Made by a program: the position numbers and the translations under genes
Shown: positions 1-8,244 of the stretch, one piece after another
Layout: every line of letters begins with the position of its first letter
Numbering within the stretch: position 1 is the first letter of the stretch
Origin: G039029935 sp039029935
Lineage (GTDB): Bacteria; Chloroflexota; Anaerolineae; Caldilineales; Caldilineaceae
Length of the DNA stretch: 16,017 nt
Reading direction: 5' to 3'
NCBI GenBank assembly: GCA_039029935.1
Contig: JBCCFC010000138.1
Coordinates: 1 to 16,017, forward strand
Notes under the pieces: generated by a model
Seen by the model: the letters and a program-made list of their open reading frames with translations, nothing else
The model's database searches: none
What the model was told of the DNA's origin: nothing

Positions 1-822
1 AATTTTTGCATTTTCAACATCAAATTCTAACCCCGCCTGTTCAAGAATTAGGTTCCATTGTTGAGCCAATTCACTTAGTATTTCTGGATTTTCTTGATCA
101 AACTTATCTAGTGCCTCGCCAACAGATAAGGAGCGAATCTCCCGATTTCTTAAAAATGCTTGAGAATCTCTTTCTCGTTTCTTTATGAGGTAAATCAAGA
201 AATTCCAAAAATCGACTAGTTCACCAGAATTTGATTGATGAAAGGCTGGTAAATGATTATTCAAACTTAATGCATTATTCAAAGATGTTTTAGGAATCTT
301 ATCTTTAATTTGAACGCCATCCGGCAATGAATGAACCGCCAAATCAGTGCTATTTGGGTTTAGTGCGATTTGCTGAAGAAATAAATCATTAAACGCTTTA
401 CCGATAGGAGAAAAATGGCTGAATAATGGATGCGTTGGGTTGAAAGGTCTATCGTCTGACCAAAGTATGTTCCATTCTTTAGATTCACCTACTTTGGCTG
501 GAAGTGCCAAATGCATATTTTTAAAAGGAGCTCCTGTCGGGCCTTTAAGAATAAAGTGGCTATTGTTATTCTCCTCAACCCGCCAACATATAAGACCGTT
601 CTCTCCTAGCCAACTACTATTCGTTTTTACTATCGAATCCGTTTGGCAAATTTGGCTCAACAAATCCAGCAGAGTCGATTTCCCCGTTCCATTTGCCCCA
701 ATAAAACAAATCTTATCCAACGGCTTTCCCGTCTCCGGATCACAAAAATCGAGATGAATATTCTGAAACTGTCGATAGTTTTTAATACGTAATTCGGTAA
801 TATGCATTCTAGCCGCCATCAT
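1..822 (-). CDS. AAA/RecF-like ATPase, N-terminal part (cut by window edge)
   Basis: An open frame of 274 codons runs from ATG at 822 off the left edge without a stop. The protein begins with the typical SMC/RecF-like opening (HITELRIKNYRQF, residues 7-19), followed by a Walker A motif GANGTGKST at residues 42-50. This is the layout of the AAA ATPases often annotated as OLD-like or AAA_15/AAA_23. Signature, Walker B and any effector domain (for example TOPRIM) would lie beyond the edge, so the exact subfamily is unknown. ATGs at 822, 819 and 807 are all possible starts. None has a strong Shine-Dalgarno; only a weak GGGGTG precedes 822. The gene is AT-rich compared with the rest of the window, which fits horizontally acquired DNA of the kind common in defence loci. 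That function is inference. It is divergent from the STAND NTPase gene. Confidence 0.85.
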   Translation of the reverse strand, partial: MMAARMHITELRIKNYRQFQNIHLDFCDPETGKPLDKICFIGANGTGKSTLLDLLSQICQTDSIVKTNSSWLGENGLICWRVEENNNSHFILKGPTGAPFKNMHLALPAKVGESKEWNILWSDDRPFNPTHPLFSHFSPIGKAFNDLFLQQIALNPNSTDLAVHSLPDGVQIKDKIPKTSLNNALSLNNHLPAFHQSNSGELVDFWNFLIYLIKKRERDSQAFLRNREIRSLSVGEALDKFDQENPEILSELAQQWNLILEQAGLEFDVENAKI

Positions 823-976
823 TACACCCCAAACACTGAAAATTTAAACAAACGTGATACCCATCTATGCAACCATCATATCACAGCCTCAGCGCAAATA
901 CGTATTTTTGTCACAAATCATCTGACACCTGCTGCCAAATAAACAGAAATTTACCGACAAATTGCTTACCATTCTG

Positions 977-985
977 TGATATACT
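977..985 (+). promoter_or_regulatory. Extended -10 promoter for the STAND NTPase gene
   Basis: TG-A-TATACT at 977-985 matches the extended -10 consensus (TGnTATAAT). No good -35 lies at the usual distance, which extended -10 promoters do not need. Transcription would start near 992 and give a leader of about 46 nt before the ATG at 1038. The same TGnTATACT form occurs before the gene at 8245, which supports the reading. Confidence 0.45.
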
Positions 986-1037
986 ACCATCAACATAAAC
1001 TGTGAACGAATAGCAAACAACAAGAGCGAGCAATTGT

Positions 1038-1934
1038 ATGCCCGAATATCTTGACTGGTTTGTCGACCGTGCCAAGCAGTATGATGGTTATCTGCAGATG
1101 GTTGACCGCCAGACGGCAAAGCAAATTATGCAAATCGAGGCCCCAGAGAACATGGGGAAGACCTGGTTGCTGATGAATAAACGTCATGCAAGCCAGCGTC
1201 GTTCAATTCCGGTGGCGATGTTTGATTTCCGTGACCGTCGCCCTTGGGACTATCTGACGCTGGTCCGTCAGGCGCGCGATCAGCTAGGCCCTGCCGCGTT
1301 CAATAAACTGACTGCCGAGATCAACAAATCGACCAATGTCAACCTACAGATAAACGCCGACCCATCCTCGAGTGAAAGCAGTAGCGTTGACATCAATCTT
1401 GCCACAGAGGGTGGTGAAATTCAAGAGAGCAGCATCGAGGTGGGGGATGTCGCGGGGCGTGATATAGTCAAGGATAATTTCTTCTATATTCAGGCAGACA
1501 GCCCGACCGCACGTCGCGCCATTGAGATTCGTATTACCGATGCCTTCTTTTCTTGTTTGGACCATCTGAGCGCGGAGCAAGTGGTGGCCTTTCTCTTTGA
1601 TTCCTATGAAAACGTGACAACTGAAGCGGACCGTTGGTTACAAACCCAGTTTCTGACGCGTATCCGTGATGGTCTGCTGCCCAATGTGGTGGTGGTCATG
1701 GCTGGGCGTGAGGTTCCCCGGTTTGACAGGGCGTGGCGGTCCTATGTGGCGCGCACAGGGCTGGAGCCGTTTGATATGCGCTATGTGCGTGAATATATTC
1801 GAGAGCGTCGTGGGTTGACACAGCTTGATGTAGATACGGTATTATTGACATCCGGTGGCTCACCGGGATTATTGGCACAAATGGCGGATATTGCAGCCAT
1901 TCAGTTGGATGATTTTGATGATGACTGGCTTTAG
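1038..1934 (+). CDS. Compact STAND/NACHT-like NTPase
   Basis: The 298-residue protein has a P-loop APENMGKT at residues 35-42, which fits [AG]x4GK[ST] with Ala instead of the first Gly. It also has a Walker B-like strand VVAFLFD ending in D188, a following strand VVVVMAGRE (217-225), and GGSP (273-276), the GxP motif near the end of STAND NTPase modules. Between Walker A and Walker B lies a polar, Ser-rich insert (about 95-152) ending in GDVAGRDI (136-143), a motif I recall from predicted bacterial NLR-like proteins. No effector and no winged helix are present in this polypeptide. Those helical parts seem to be supplied by the next gene, 124 bp downstream on the same strand. A GAGCGAG purine run upstream of the ATG at 1038 supports this start. 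It probably acts as a nucleotide-dependent switch. The STAND call is good, but its role (defence or signalling) is inferred. Confidence 0.75.
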   Translation: MPEYLDWFVDRAKQYDGYLQMVDRQTAKQIMQIEAPENMGKTWLLMNKRHASQRRSIPVAMFDFRDRRPWDYLTLVRQARDQLGPAAFNKLTAEINKSTNVNLQINADPSSSESSSVDINLATEGGEIQESSIEVGDVAGRDIVKDNFFYIQADSPTARRAIEIRITDAFFSCLDHLSAEQVVAFLFDSYENVTTEADRWLQTQFLTRIRDGLLPNVVVVMAGREVPRFDRAWRSYVARTGLEPFDMRYVREYIRERRGLTQLDVDTVLLTSGGSPGLLAQMADIAAIQLDDFDDDWL

Positions 1935-1950
1935 CTGGTAGATCAGTAGC

Positions 1951-2028
1951 TCGGTATTCGGTAGGTCGGTATTCGGTGACTGACCCACTGACCCACTGAC
2001 CCACTGACCTACTGGCCTACTGGCCTAC
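1951..2028 (+). repeat. Intergenic tandem repeats (2 x 15 bp, then 6 x 8 bp)
   Basis: Two copies of a 15-bp unit (TCGGTATTCGGTAGG and TCGGTATTCGGTGAC, 1951-1980) are followed at once by six 8-bp units of consensus TGRCCYAC: three TGACCCAC, one TGACCTAC and two TGGCCTAC (1981-2028). The array fills most of the spacer between the STAND NTPase gene and the TPR gene. The step-wise change TGACCCAC to TGACCTAC to TGGCCTAC is typical of slippage growth. There are no spacers and no dyad, so it is not a CRISPR. Confidence 0.9.
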
Positions 2029-2058
2029 CGTTTTATTGCAATGGTACACACATAAATT

Positions 2059-5000
2059 ATGTATACAATGAATCCGGAGAAACAACAAGAACACATGCTA
2101 CTGGTCCAGCTTTTTGATGCGTTGGCCGCAAAATCTCCCAAGCTTTATGAAATCGTTATGCTTTGTGCCATCCCCATTGAATTTAACCACGAGTTACTCT
2201 TTGCCTTGCGCGCTTCCACCGATGGCAAAAGCGACGGGCTGGAGCCAAAAATTTTAGCCAATATCCAGCGACTGTCGTTTGTCCATGTCGATGAAGTGCA
2301 TCAGTACACAGGGCAGCTAGGGGCCACGCATGGGCTGGTCTATAGCTATTCACCCGAAGCGCGTATGCTTCTCCTGCACCGTTGGCAACAGGAGCGTACA
2401 CAGTTTATTGAGATCAACCGCCGAGCCTTGCGCTATTATGAAGCAAAGTTAAAGTATTTACCAGATAACACCAACTATACGATCATTGAAGAAATACGCC
2501 AGTCTATCCTCTACCATCAATTGGCTGTTGATGCGGACAAGGGTATTGCGCTCCTACGCAACCTGTTTCGCGATGCCAACGAAGAGTATCAACTTGCCGC
2601 CGCCGAAAAATATGTGGAGATTGCCAAAGAACAACGCTATCTGCTTTCACCGCAACAGTCGCTTTACGTCGATTACATGGAGGGACGTCTTTATCAGATC
2701 AGCGAGCGTTGGGATGAAAGCCGTCGCTACTTTGAAGGCTTACTTGTGTTGGAGGCAGAAGCACCAGGTACCCTTGGTGATGATTTGGTCGCACGCACCA
2801 AACGCGCCCTCGCCGCAACGCTATCCAATGATGAAGACTGGAACGCGGCCATTGTGCTTGGCGAAGAAGCGTTGGCAGCATTTCGTCTATTGGACGACAA
2901 GGCGGAGATGGCCTTTACCATGATTGTCCTCGGCCAGACCTACCGCCAAGTTGCGCTCAAAACATGGGGCGGTGAACCCGTCTTTCATATCTTACGCCCC
3001 ACAAATTATCAATTCACCAGTATGATGGGGTTTGTTGTACGCATTCCCCTCGTCATCTATCTGATAGTCCAACTAGGGTTAAAACCGCTCTTACCCGTGC
3101 TCCATATCATCGGTAGTGGCATGGATTGGGTGATTGCACGGCTCTTTGCGCTCTCTGCCCATTGGTTCCAGCAAGCAGAGGAACTGCTCATTGAGGTGAA
3201 TGATCGTGAAGGGGTTCTGCAGGTGCGTGAAGAGTTGGGGGCGTTGCATCTCACCTTGAATAACCCGCGTCAATCGGAAAAAGTCTGGCACAATATTCTG
3301 GATGAACACACCGACGAACTGGGGCAGTATGAGGTGGCACGCGCCAAGTTGGGGCTGGCGGCGGCATTGGTGGCACAACGGAAATTAGCCGATTCAAATC
3401 CACTATTGCTTGAAGTGCTGCCGATGTTCAAATTTTATAACCACCAACGGCGTATTGCCGAAACCCATATGTTGTTGGCGCAGTGCTATGCCCGATCCGC
3501 AGAGAACGATAAGGCAGTGACGCACTATGCAGCGGCCATTGATGCCTGTCAACAGGATGGTAATATTGCGTCAATGACGGATATTGTGCATCAGCTTGAG
3601 GAACTGCAACTTTGCTGCTCCTTATCCCCCGAAACAACGGCCACGCTTGATAAGGCCATTGCCACGCTGCCTCAACGACAATACTCTGTGCGCTACACAC
3701 ACCCCTTTATCAGCCGTTTTCAGCGTTACCAACTTATTATACTGCTTGTCCTCTTCTTCCTTAACCTCTTTTTTGCCATCCGTACCTCATCTGGCTCCGA
3801 GATCAGTACCAATGCCCCGCTGATTCGACCCATCCAAATGCAGATGCAAGATCAAGATGTCTTTAGCCCGCGTGTTGAGTTGACCATCGAACAACAGCTA
3901 CGTCCCGTCCTGAACACACAATTTTTGGTTTGGGGTGTCGTGTGGTCCTTCTCCGCCTATCTGCTCACCTATACATTGCTGGGGCTGTATTTTCTCGTGC
4001 GTACCCCCCTCAGCACGGTGCGCTCAACACGTCAAGAAACACTGTTGATTGATGACGATGGAATCGAGCAAATTCGTTCGAGTACGGGCTATCACCCAGA
4101 CGGTAGTGCCATGCAAAGCAGTCGTCGTATGCGTTGGGCAGACATTGACACCGTGCTGATTGGCAATCGTATGATCCATCGTTGGCCGCTGCCCATGCTT
4201 TCCTCGTTTATTTTGCTTGATGACAATCGTAATGGTATTACCGTGAGCGGGAATACCCGCTACTACAACGGTGTCTTTAATTTTGTGCTGGCACGTCTCA
4301 ATCTACCCACATTCGCCCTGCCCCAATTCCCGATGCCGACATTAAAAGACACGACCCAAACGGCACGACCTGTCCGGAAAACATTCTCTTGGCGCAGCTT
4401 GTGGTTGCAACATCACCACAACAGACGATATAGTAGACAGTCTCCTGCTGGTGAAATGGGTGAGGTAGAGAATAGCATTGATGTTCAGGAGTATGGCTTC
4501 TCGGTCATCGGTAGTAAATCGGGTGCGTTCATGTTGGCCTCACTCCTCTACTTGATCATCTTCATTGGCATCGCCCTTTTTGCACCATCGCTCACCCGTC
4601 AACCTTGGCCTAGAATTGGCTATAGCTTGGCCGATTTGTATGGGCTGGCCTATTTTGGCATGGAGGCAGTCCTGCTCTATTGGGTTGTCTTCAAATGGGT
4701 GCGCACCCATCTTTTTCTTCGCCCATCCAGCGATCTGATCTGGGCAGTTGGTGGGTCCGGTGTCCTCATCTGTATCTTCCATTTGCAGTGGTCCTTTGAC
4801 GACAATGTGCTGGACATCGCCACACCGACCTTTAGTCTGATGACGTTGGTGCTGTTGATGGCAACGGGGATCTATGTGGCAACTGCACGTTGGCGCGATG
4901 CGGATGAGCCATACGGCTATTTTGCCAGCCGCTATAAGGTTATCCCCGGGACCTATGTCTATCAACGCCACACACGGTTCCTTGTTGGGCTGATCACGCT

Positions 5001-7386
5001 GGCACTTTCACTCTTGACCATCATTGTGTTGCTGCAAGAAATCGCCAGTTTCCATTTCATGGTGCAGGGCAATCGCTATTTATGGTTTGCCGAGCAGTCT
5101 ATATTGGGTACGCTGCCAATGGAGACAACAGAACACGCCGACGACTATTATGAACGCGCTGCCGATAACTATGAACGTTCGCTTTCTGCTCGCAACTCAT
5201 CTGTCGTATTCAACAGTTTGGGGTCAGTCAAGGCGCAATTAGGGGACTACGAAGCCGCTGTCTCGCTCTATCATAATGCCCTAGAACTCAATCCTGAGGA
5301 GTATGTTTACTTTAGTAACATCGCACTGGCCTATGACAAATGGGCGGCAGACAGCAATGATTTGGTTGAAGCCAATGAACTCTATGAAAAATCGTTGACC
5401 TATTTTAACGACTCTATTGCCAACATGGAAACAAATTTATCTCGCTATGGGTCACAGTTGCTGGATATCTATCTGCTGCGCGGGGGTATCCTCTATGGCC
5501 GTCAACAGTTGAGTGATGCCATTGCGGACTATGAGCAGGTGATTCAGTTCGATATGTCGGAAACGGTTGATGTGCCTGACGAAAAACTAGCGGCAGCCTA
5601 TACGGGACGGGGCTGGTCGCACGTACAGATGCGTACGCAGGTCGAACGCAATGCAGTCATTGATGTGCTTAACGTCGCACAGCGTGATTTTAACCGCTCC
5701 ATTCATCTGCATCCAGAGCAAGTCTCCGCCTATTCCGGACACTCTTGGAGCGAGTATTATCTGGCCCTTCAATATCCACACTGTCGAGCATGGGCAGCGG
5801 AGGGGGATGGGGCAGCCAGTATGACCTATATGCGTCACATCGAGAAAGCCATTGAGTCACAGAGTGCTGTGCTTGCCAGAGAACCCACATCTGCCTATAA
5901 CTATCGAGTGCGTGCCCAATTTAAATACCTGTTGCGTCATTGTGACCCCGACTATGATTATATTGATCAACACTTGGCAGCCGCGCAGGATTATAGCCGT
6001 GCGATTGCGCTGGATGCCAACCGTTCGATTTGGTATCAACGACGAGGGTTGCTCTATTTTGTGGCTGGGCAAAAGTTGCAAGAGGCCGCAGACGCGGAAC
6101 GGGATATGGTGGAAGACAAAGAAGGCTATGGCCTCTACTATGACCGCTCGATCCGTGATTTGACGACGGCGATTGCACTTGATCCGCTCAACACACAATA
6201 CTGGTCTGATCTGGATGCCATCCACAAACATATCGGCCTCGACCACACGGCGACAGTTGACGCCATTCTTGAGGCGACTGCGGTTGAGCTTGATTCGGTG
6301 ATGGAGAATCGCAGTTTGGCAGAGCAAGCACAAATGGAAGAGGCATATGCATTGGCAGTGGCAGCGCTACAGCGCGCCATGACCAAAATCGATTTGCAGA
6401 ACGATGATGCCAATCAACAACGCTTTGAGCTATGGTTGGCACAGGGGCAGGTCTATTCAGAGGCCGAACAATATGAGGACGCTATCCTAGCACTTTCCTC
6501 AGCCTTGGAAATTGATCCCAGCAATTTTGAGGCCACGCTGATGCTGGGCTGGGCCTATTACCACGCAGATGAGTATCGCACAGCGTTAGCGTTTGCCAGC
6601 CATGCAGCAGGATTGGACCCGTTAAGCTATGATGCCCACTATCTGTGGGCCAACACCTTCTTTGCGATCAATGAAGAGGGCGATGCGCGCAAAACGGCAC
6701 GTCGTGCGTTTGATTTGGCTGAAACCCTATCGCAATTCCAAGACCTGTTGCGCTTCTTTGATGTCATCGGTGCGACCCAAGATGCCGTGACTGTCGCCGA
6801 AACCGTATTGGACATGCCATTGACCAAAGCCGAAATGCTCGACTTGGTTGAATTTTTATGGAGAGTCCCCAGCAGCGCAAATGCACATGACTTAGCCGTG
6901 CGCGCCACAGAACAACTCCTTGCGCAAGCCATGACCGTTAACGACTATAAAACGCTGACAAGAATTCTGCTCAACGCCGATGAGTTTGAACTGGCGATTG
7001 ACGTTGCCACCCAAGGCACAGAGTTGATGCTCAACACGCCAGAGGAAAGCGGTGGTGCCAACCCACTGTGGCTGCTGGGCTGGTGGGCCTACGAAGCGCG
7101 ACATTTTGAATTGGCAGCAGAGGCATCGCTGCTGTCCATCCAACAGCAACCTCTCGCCCTCTCACCCTATATCAATCGTGGCTTGGCCTATGTCGCTGCG
7201 GGCGATGTGGAGGCAGCACAACAAAGTTATGATGAAGCGATTGCCTTCTTTGATCAGCTAGAGGATGAACGAGTGCGCATGAATAAGTATAATGAAGGGG
7301 TTAATGATTTGCATGATATTATTGCTGATCCAGAGGGTGTGGCAGAGATGTTTATTGCGTTGTTAGAGATGGCAAGGGATCAATAA
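2059..7386 (+). CDS. Giant TPR membrane protein with winged-helix-like start and PH-like domain
   Basis: The protein has 1775 residues. Residues 13-110 resemble the winged-helix segment that follows the NTPase in STAND proteins. Helical TPR-like repeats fill about 130-540, interrupted by a hydrophobic stretch at 325-365. Further membrane segments are visible at about 558-574, 622-647, 824-846, 862-884, 894-911, 925-944 and 974-996. Between them (about 660-765) a beta-rich stretch containing DDDGIEQI and RMRWADIDTV resembles bacterial PH domains (bPH_2). From about 1030 to the end runs a long array of canonical TPRs (for example LGDYEAAVSLYHNALELNP). I see no catalytic motif and no signal peptide. 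It follows the NTPase gene in another frame and probably supplies that NTPase's sensor and scaffold half at the membrane. The start at 2059 has no Shine-Dalgarno; ATGs at 2068 and 2095 are alternatives. The gene is certain; its function is not known. Confidence 0.85.
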   Translation: MYTMNPEKQQEHMLLVQLFDALAAKSPKLYEIVMLCAIPIEFNHELLFALRASTDGKSDGLEPKILANIQRLSFVHVDEVHQYTGQLGATHGLVYSYSPEARMLLLHRWQQERTQFIEINRRALRYYEAKLKYLPDNTNYTIIEEIRQSILYHQLAVDADKGIALLRNLFRDANEEYQLAAAEKYVEIAKEQRYLLSPQQSLYVDYMEGRLYQISERWDESRRYFEGLLVLEAEAPGTLGDDLVARTKRALAATLSNDEDWNAAIVLGEEALAAFRLLDDKAEMAFTMIVLGQTYRQVALKTWGGEPVFHILRPTNYQFTSMMGFVVRIPLVIYLIVQLGLKPLLPVLHIIGSGMDWVIARLFALSAHWFQQAEELLIEVNDREGVLQVREELGALHLTLNNPRQSEKVWHNILDEHTDELGQYEVARAKLGLAAALVAQRKLADSNPLLLEVLPMFKFYNHQRRIAETHMLLAQCYARSAENDKAVTHYAAAIDACQQDGNIASMTDIVHQLEELQLCCSLSPETTATLDKAIATLPQRQYSVRYTHPFISRFQRYQLIILLVLFFLNLFFAIRTSSGSEISTNAPLIRPIQMQMQDQDVFSPRVELTIEQQLRPVLNTQFLVWGVVWSFSAYLLTYTLLGLYFLVRTPLSTVRSTRQETLLIDDDGIEQIRSSTGYHPDGSAMQSSRRMRWADIDTVLIGNRMIHRWPLPMLSSFILLDDNRNGITVSGNTRYYNGVFNFVLARLNLPTFALPQFPMPTLKDTTQTARPVRKTFSWRSLWLQHHHNRRYSRQSPAGEMGEVENSIDVQEYGFSVIGSKSGAFMLASLLYLIIFIGIALFAPSLTRQPWPRIGYSLADLYGLAYFGMEAVLLYWVVFKWVRTHLFLRPSSDLIWAVGGSGVLICIFHLQWSFDDNVLDIATPTFSLMTLVLLMATGIYVATARWRDADEPYGYFASRYKVIPGTYVYQRHTRFLVGLITLALSLLTIIVLLQEIASFHFMVQGNRYLWFAEQSILGTLPMETTEHADDYYERAADNYERSLSARNSSVVFNSLGSVKAQLGDYEAAVSLYHNALELNPEEYVYFSNIALAYDKWAADSNDLVEANELYEKSLTYFNDSIANMETNLSRYGSQLLDIYLLRGGILYGRQQLSDAIADYEQVIQFDMSETVDVPDEKLAAAYTGRGWSHVQMRTQVERNAVIDVLNVAQRDFNRSIHLHPEQVSAYSGHSWSEYYLALQYPHCRAWAAEGDGAASMTYMRHIEKAIESQSAVLAREPTSAYNYRVRAQFKYLLRHCDPDYDYIDQHLAAAQDYSRAIALDANRSIWYQRRGLLYFVAGQKLQEAADAERDMVEDKEGYGLYYDRSIRDLTTAIALDPLNTQYWSDLDAIHKHIGLDHTATVDAILEATAVELDSVMENRSLAEQAQMEEAYALAVAALQRAMTKIDLQNDDANQQRFELWLAQGQVYSEAEQYEDAILALSSALEIDPSNFEATLMLGWAYYHADEYRTALAFASHAAGLDPLSYDAHYLWANTFFAINEEGDARKTARRAFDLAETLSQFQDLLRFFDVIGATQDAVTVAETVLDMPLTKAEMLDLVEFLWRVPSSANAHDLAVRATEQLLAQAMTVNDYKTLTRILLNADEFELAIDVATQGTELMLNTPEESGGANPLWLLGWWAYEARHFELAAEASLLSIQQQPLALSPYINRGLAYVAAGDVEAAQQSYDEAIAFFDQLEDERVRMNKYNEGVNDLHDIIADPEGVAEMFIALLEMARDQ

Positions 7387-7403
7387 CGGCTCATCACGCC
7401 GTT
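7385..7403. terminator. Bidirectional terminator overlapping two stop codons
   Basis: AACGGC (7385-7390), a 7-nt loop and GCCGTT (7398-7403) form a perfect 6-bp stem between two convergent genes. The stem includes the last bases of the TPR gene's TAA, and its loop holds the nuclease gene's TGA. The plus side is followed by TGTTT, a short T-run; the minus side has a poorer tail. Efficiency is therefore uncertain. Confidence 0.5.
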
Positions 7404-7999
7404 TGTTTCAGCATGGCTGACAGTATACCAATAATCCGACCAGGTTGTTCAATATTATATTCTATAAGGTCAATATAGACAGTTTTGTCAATGAGTTTCA
7501 AGAACATCCATCCAGTTCCAGTGCTGATGGAGCCGTAGATAGTGTCCAATGGCGTATTGTTTTTCTGGTTATAAATTTGTGCGCCAACCATCTCGCCAAT
7601 GCATTGTGCAAGACCTGTGATGGGGTTATGATTTTTGGCTTCAACAAACGCGATCACAGGCATATTGAGAAATAATACCTGTGGAGAGAGGCTGACAATA
7701 AAATCACAGTACCCATTTAAGCCCTTGTCCTTATCAACCTCAAAGTCAATCCCCGAAAAGAACGTGATTTTGCGGTCAAATTGTTTGCGGAGTTCAACAA
7801 GCATATTTGAGATGATTAACTCCGACCGCGCCTTCTCTGTATTGATCGCCACAGCTAGCGGGATATTCTCATCTAAGGTGTCGGTTAAATGCGCACTGAT
7901 TTCTACGGCTTCGAAGGATGAGAATAGACCTTGACGATGTTCATAGATTAAACCAAATTCTCTTTGCAATCCATCAAGTGTTAAGCTGCTATAGGCCAT
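7394..7999 (-). CDS. PD-(D/E)XK nuclease-like protein
   Basis: The 201-residue protein shows the restriction-endonuclease-like core: E60 in a helix, D99 in GYCDFIVS, then E120-A-K122 in VIAFVEAKN, and a following helix with Q132 and Q141 (LAQCIGEMVGAQ), like the Gln motif of RecB/Cas4-type folds. The D-x20-ExK spacing and the length of about 200 residues fit small stand-alone proteins of the Uma2/PDDEXK group found in many copies in Chloroflexota and cyanobacteria. No DNA-binding or methylase partner is adjacent. GGAGG with flanking purines (8003-8010 on the complement) lies 3-8 nt before the ATG at 7999 and fixes the start. It is convergent with the TPR gene (7 bp apart). Nuclease activity is inferred from the fold residues; the biological target is unknown. 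Confidence 0.75.
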   Translation of the reverse strand: MAYSSLTLDGLQREFGLIYEHRQGLFSSFEAVEISAHLTDTLDENIPLAVAINTEKARSELIISNMLVELRKQFDRKITFFSGIDFEVDKDKGLNGYCDFIVSLSPQVLFLNMPVIAFVEAKNHNPITGLAQCIGEMVGAQIYNQKNNTPLDTIYGSISTGTGWMFLKLIDKTVYIDLIEYNIEQPGRIIGILSAMLKQTA

Positions 8000-8054
8000 T
8001 TACCCCTCCTCTCTTCCAAGATAGACTGTACAGAACACAAGAGTTCATCAATAT

Positions 8055-8083
8055 ATTCTATCAAAAATTGTGCAGTTAAACAA
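8055..8083 (-). promoter_or_regulatory. Promoter for the nuclease-like gene
   Basis: On the complement, TTGTTT (8083-8078), a 17-nt spacer and TAGAAT (8060-8055) form a sigma-A-like promoter. The -10 carries the extended TG (TGATAGAAT). Transcription would start near 8048, about 49 nt before the ATG at 7999. Confidence 0.5.
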
Positions 8084-8095
8084 TCTATCCGCCCG

Positions 8096-8142
8096 ACTCT
8101 TCAACTCTTCAACTCTTCAACTCTTCAACTTTCAACCCTTCA
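8096..8142 (+). repeat. Intergenic octamer tandem repeat (ACTCTTCA)
   Basis: Four perfect ACTCTTCA units (8096-8127) are followed by a 7-nt variant ACTTTCA (8128-8134) and a variant ACCCTTCA (8135-8142). It lies between two divergent genes, upstream of both promoters. The unit length (8 bp) equals that of the array at 1981-2028, although the sequence differs. Confidence 0.9.
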
Positions 8143-8183
8143 ACTTTGAACAGGTACGTGACAGTTTCAAACAGCTTTTCTCA

Positions 8184-8192
8184 TGCTATACT
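8184..8192 (+). promoter_or_regulatory. Extended -10 promoter for the secreted SdrD_B-like protein
   Basis: TG-C-TATACT at 8184-8192 is an extended -10. The hexamer 17 nt upstream (GTTTCA) is a poor -35. The predicted start near 8199 leaves a leader of about 46 nt to the ATG at 8245. Confidence 0.5.
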
Positions 8193-8244
8193 GAGATCAA
8201 GACAAACTTGATTTAGACAACAGTTCAAAAGGTAGGAAAGCAAA

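Noticed and set aside
440..757. 105-codon plus-strand frame at the left edge
   Set aside because: It lies antisense to the ATPase gene, across its Walker A region, which is clearly coded on the minus strand.
1951..2028. CRISPR array
   Set aside because: The units are 8 and 15 bp, contiguous and without spacers; it is a plain tandem repeat.
1935..2058. STAND NTPase and TPR genes as one gene broken by a sequencing frameshift
   Set aside because: The spacer is 124 bp with stops and a tandem repeat, and the NTPase ends naturally with an acidic tail. One indel could not rejoin them, so two genes are preferred; an ancient split remains possible.
4540..4971. 143-codon minus-strand frame inside the TPR gene
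   Set aside because: It is antisense to a clear membrane segment block; its composition is a mirror of hydrophobic codons and it shows no domain or Shine-Dalgarno.
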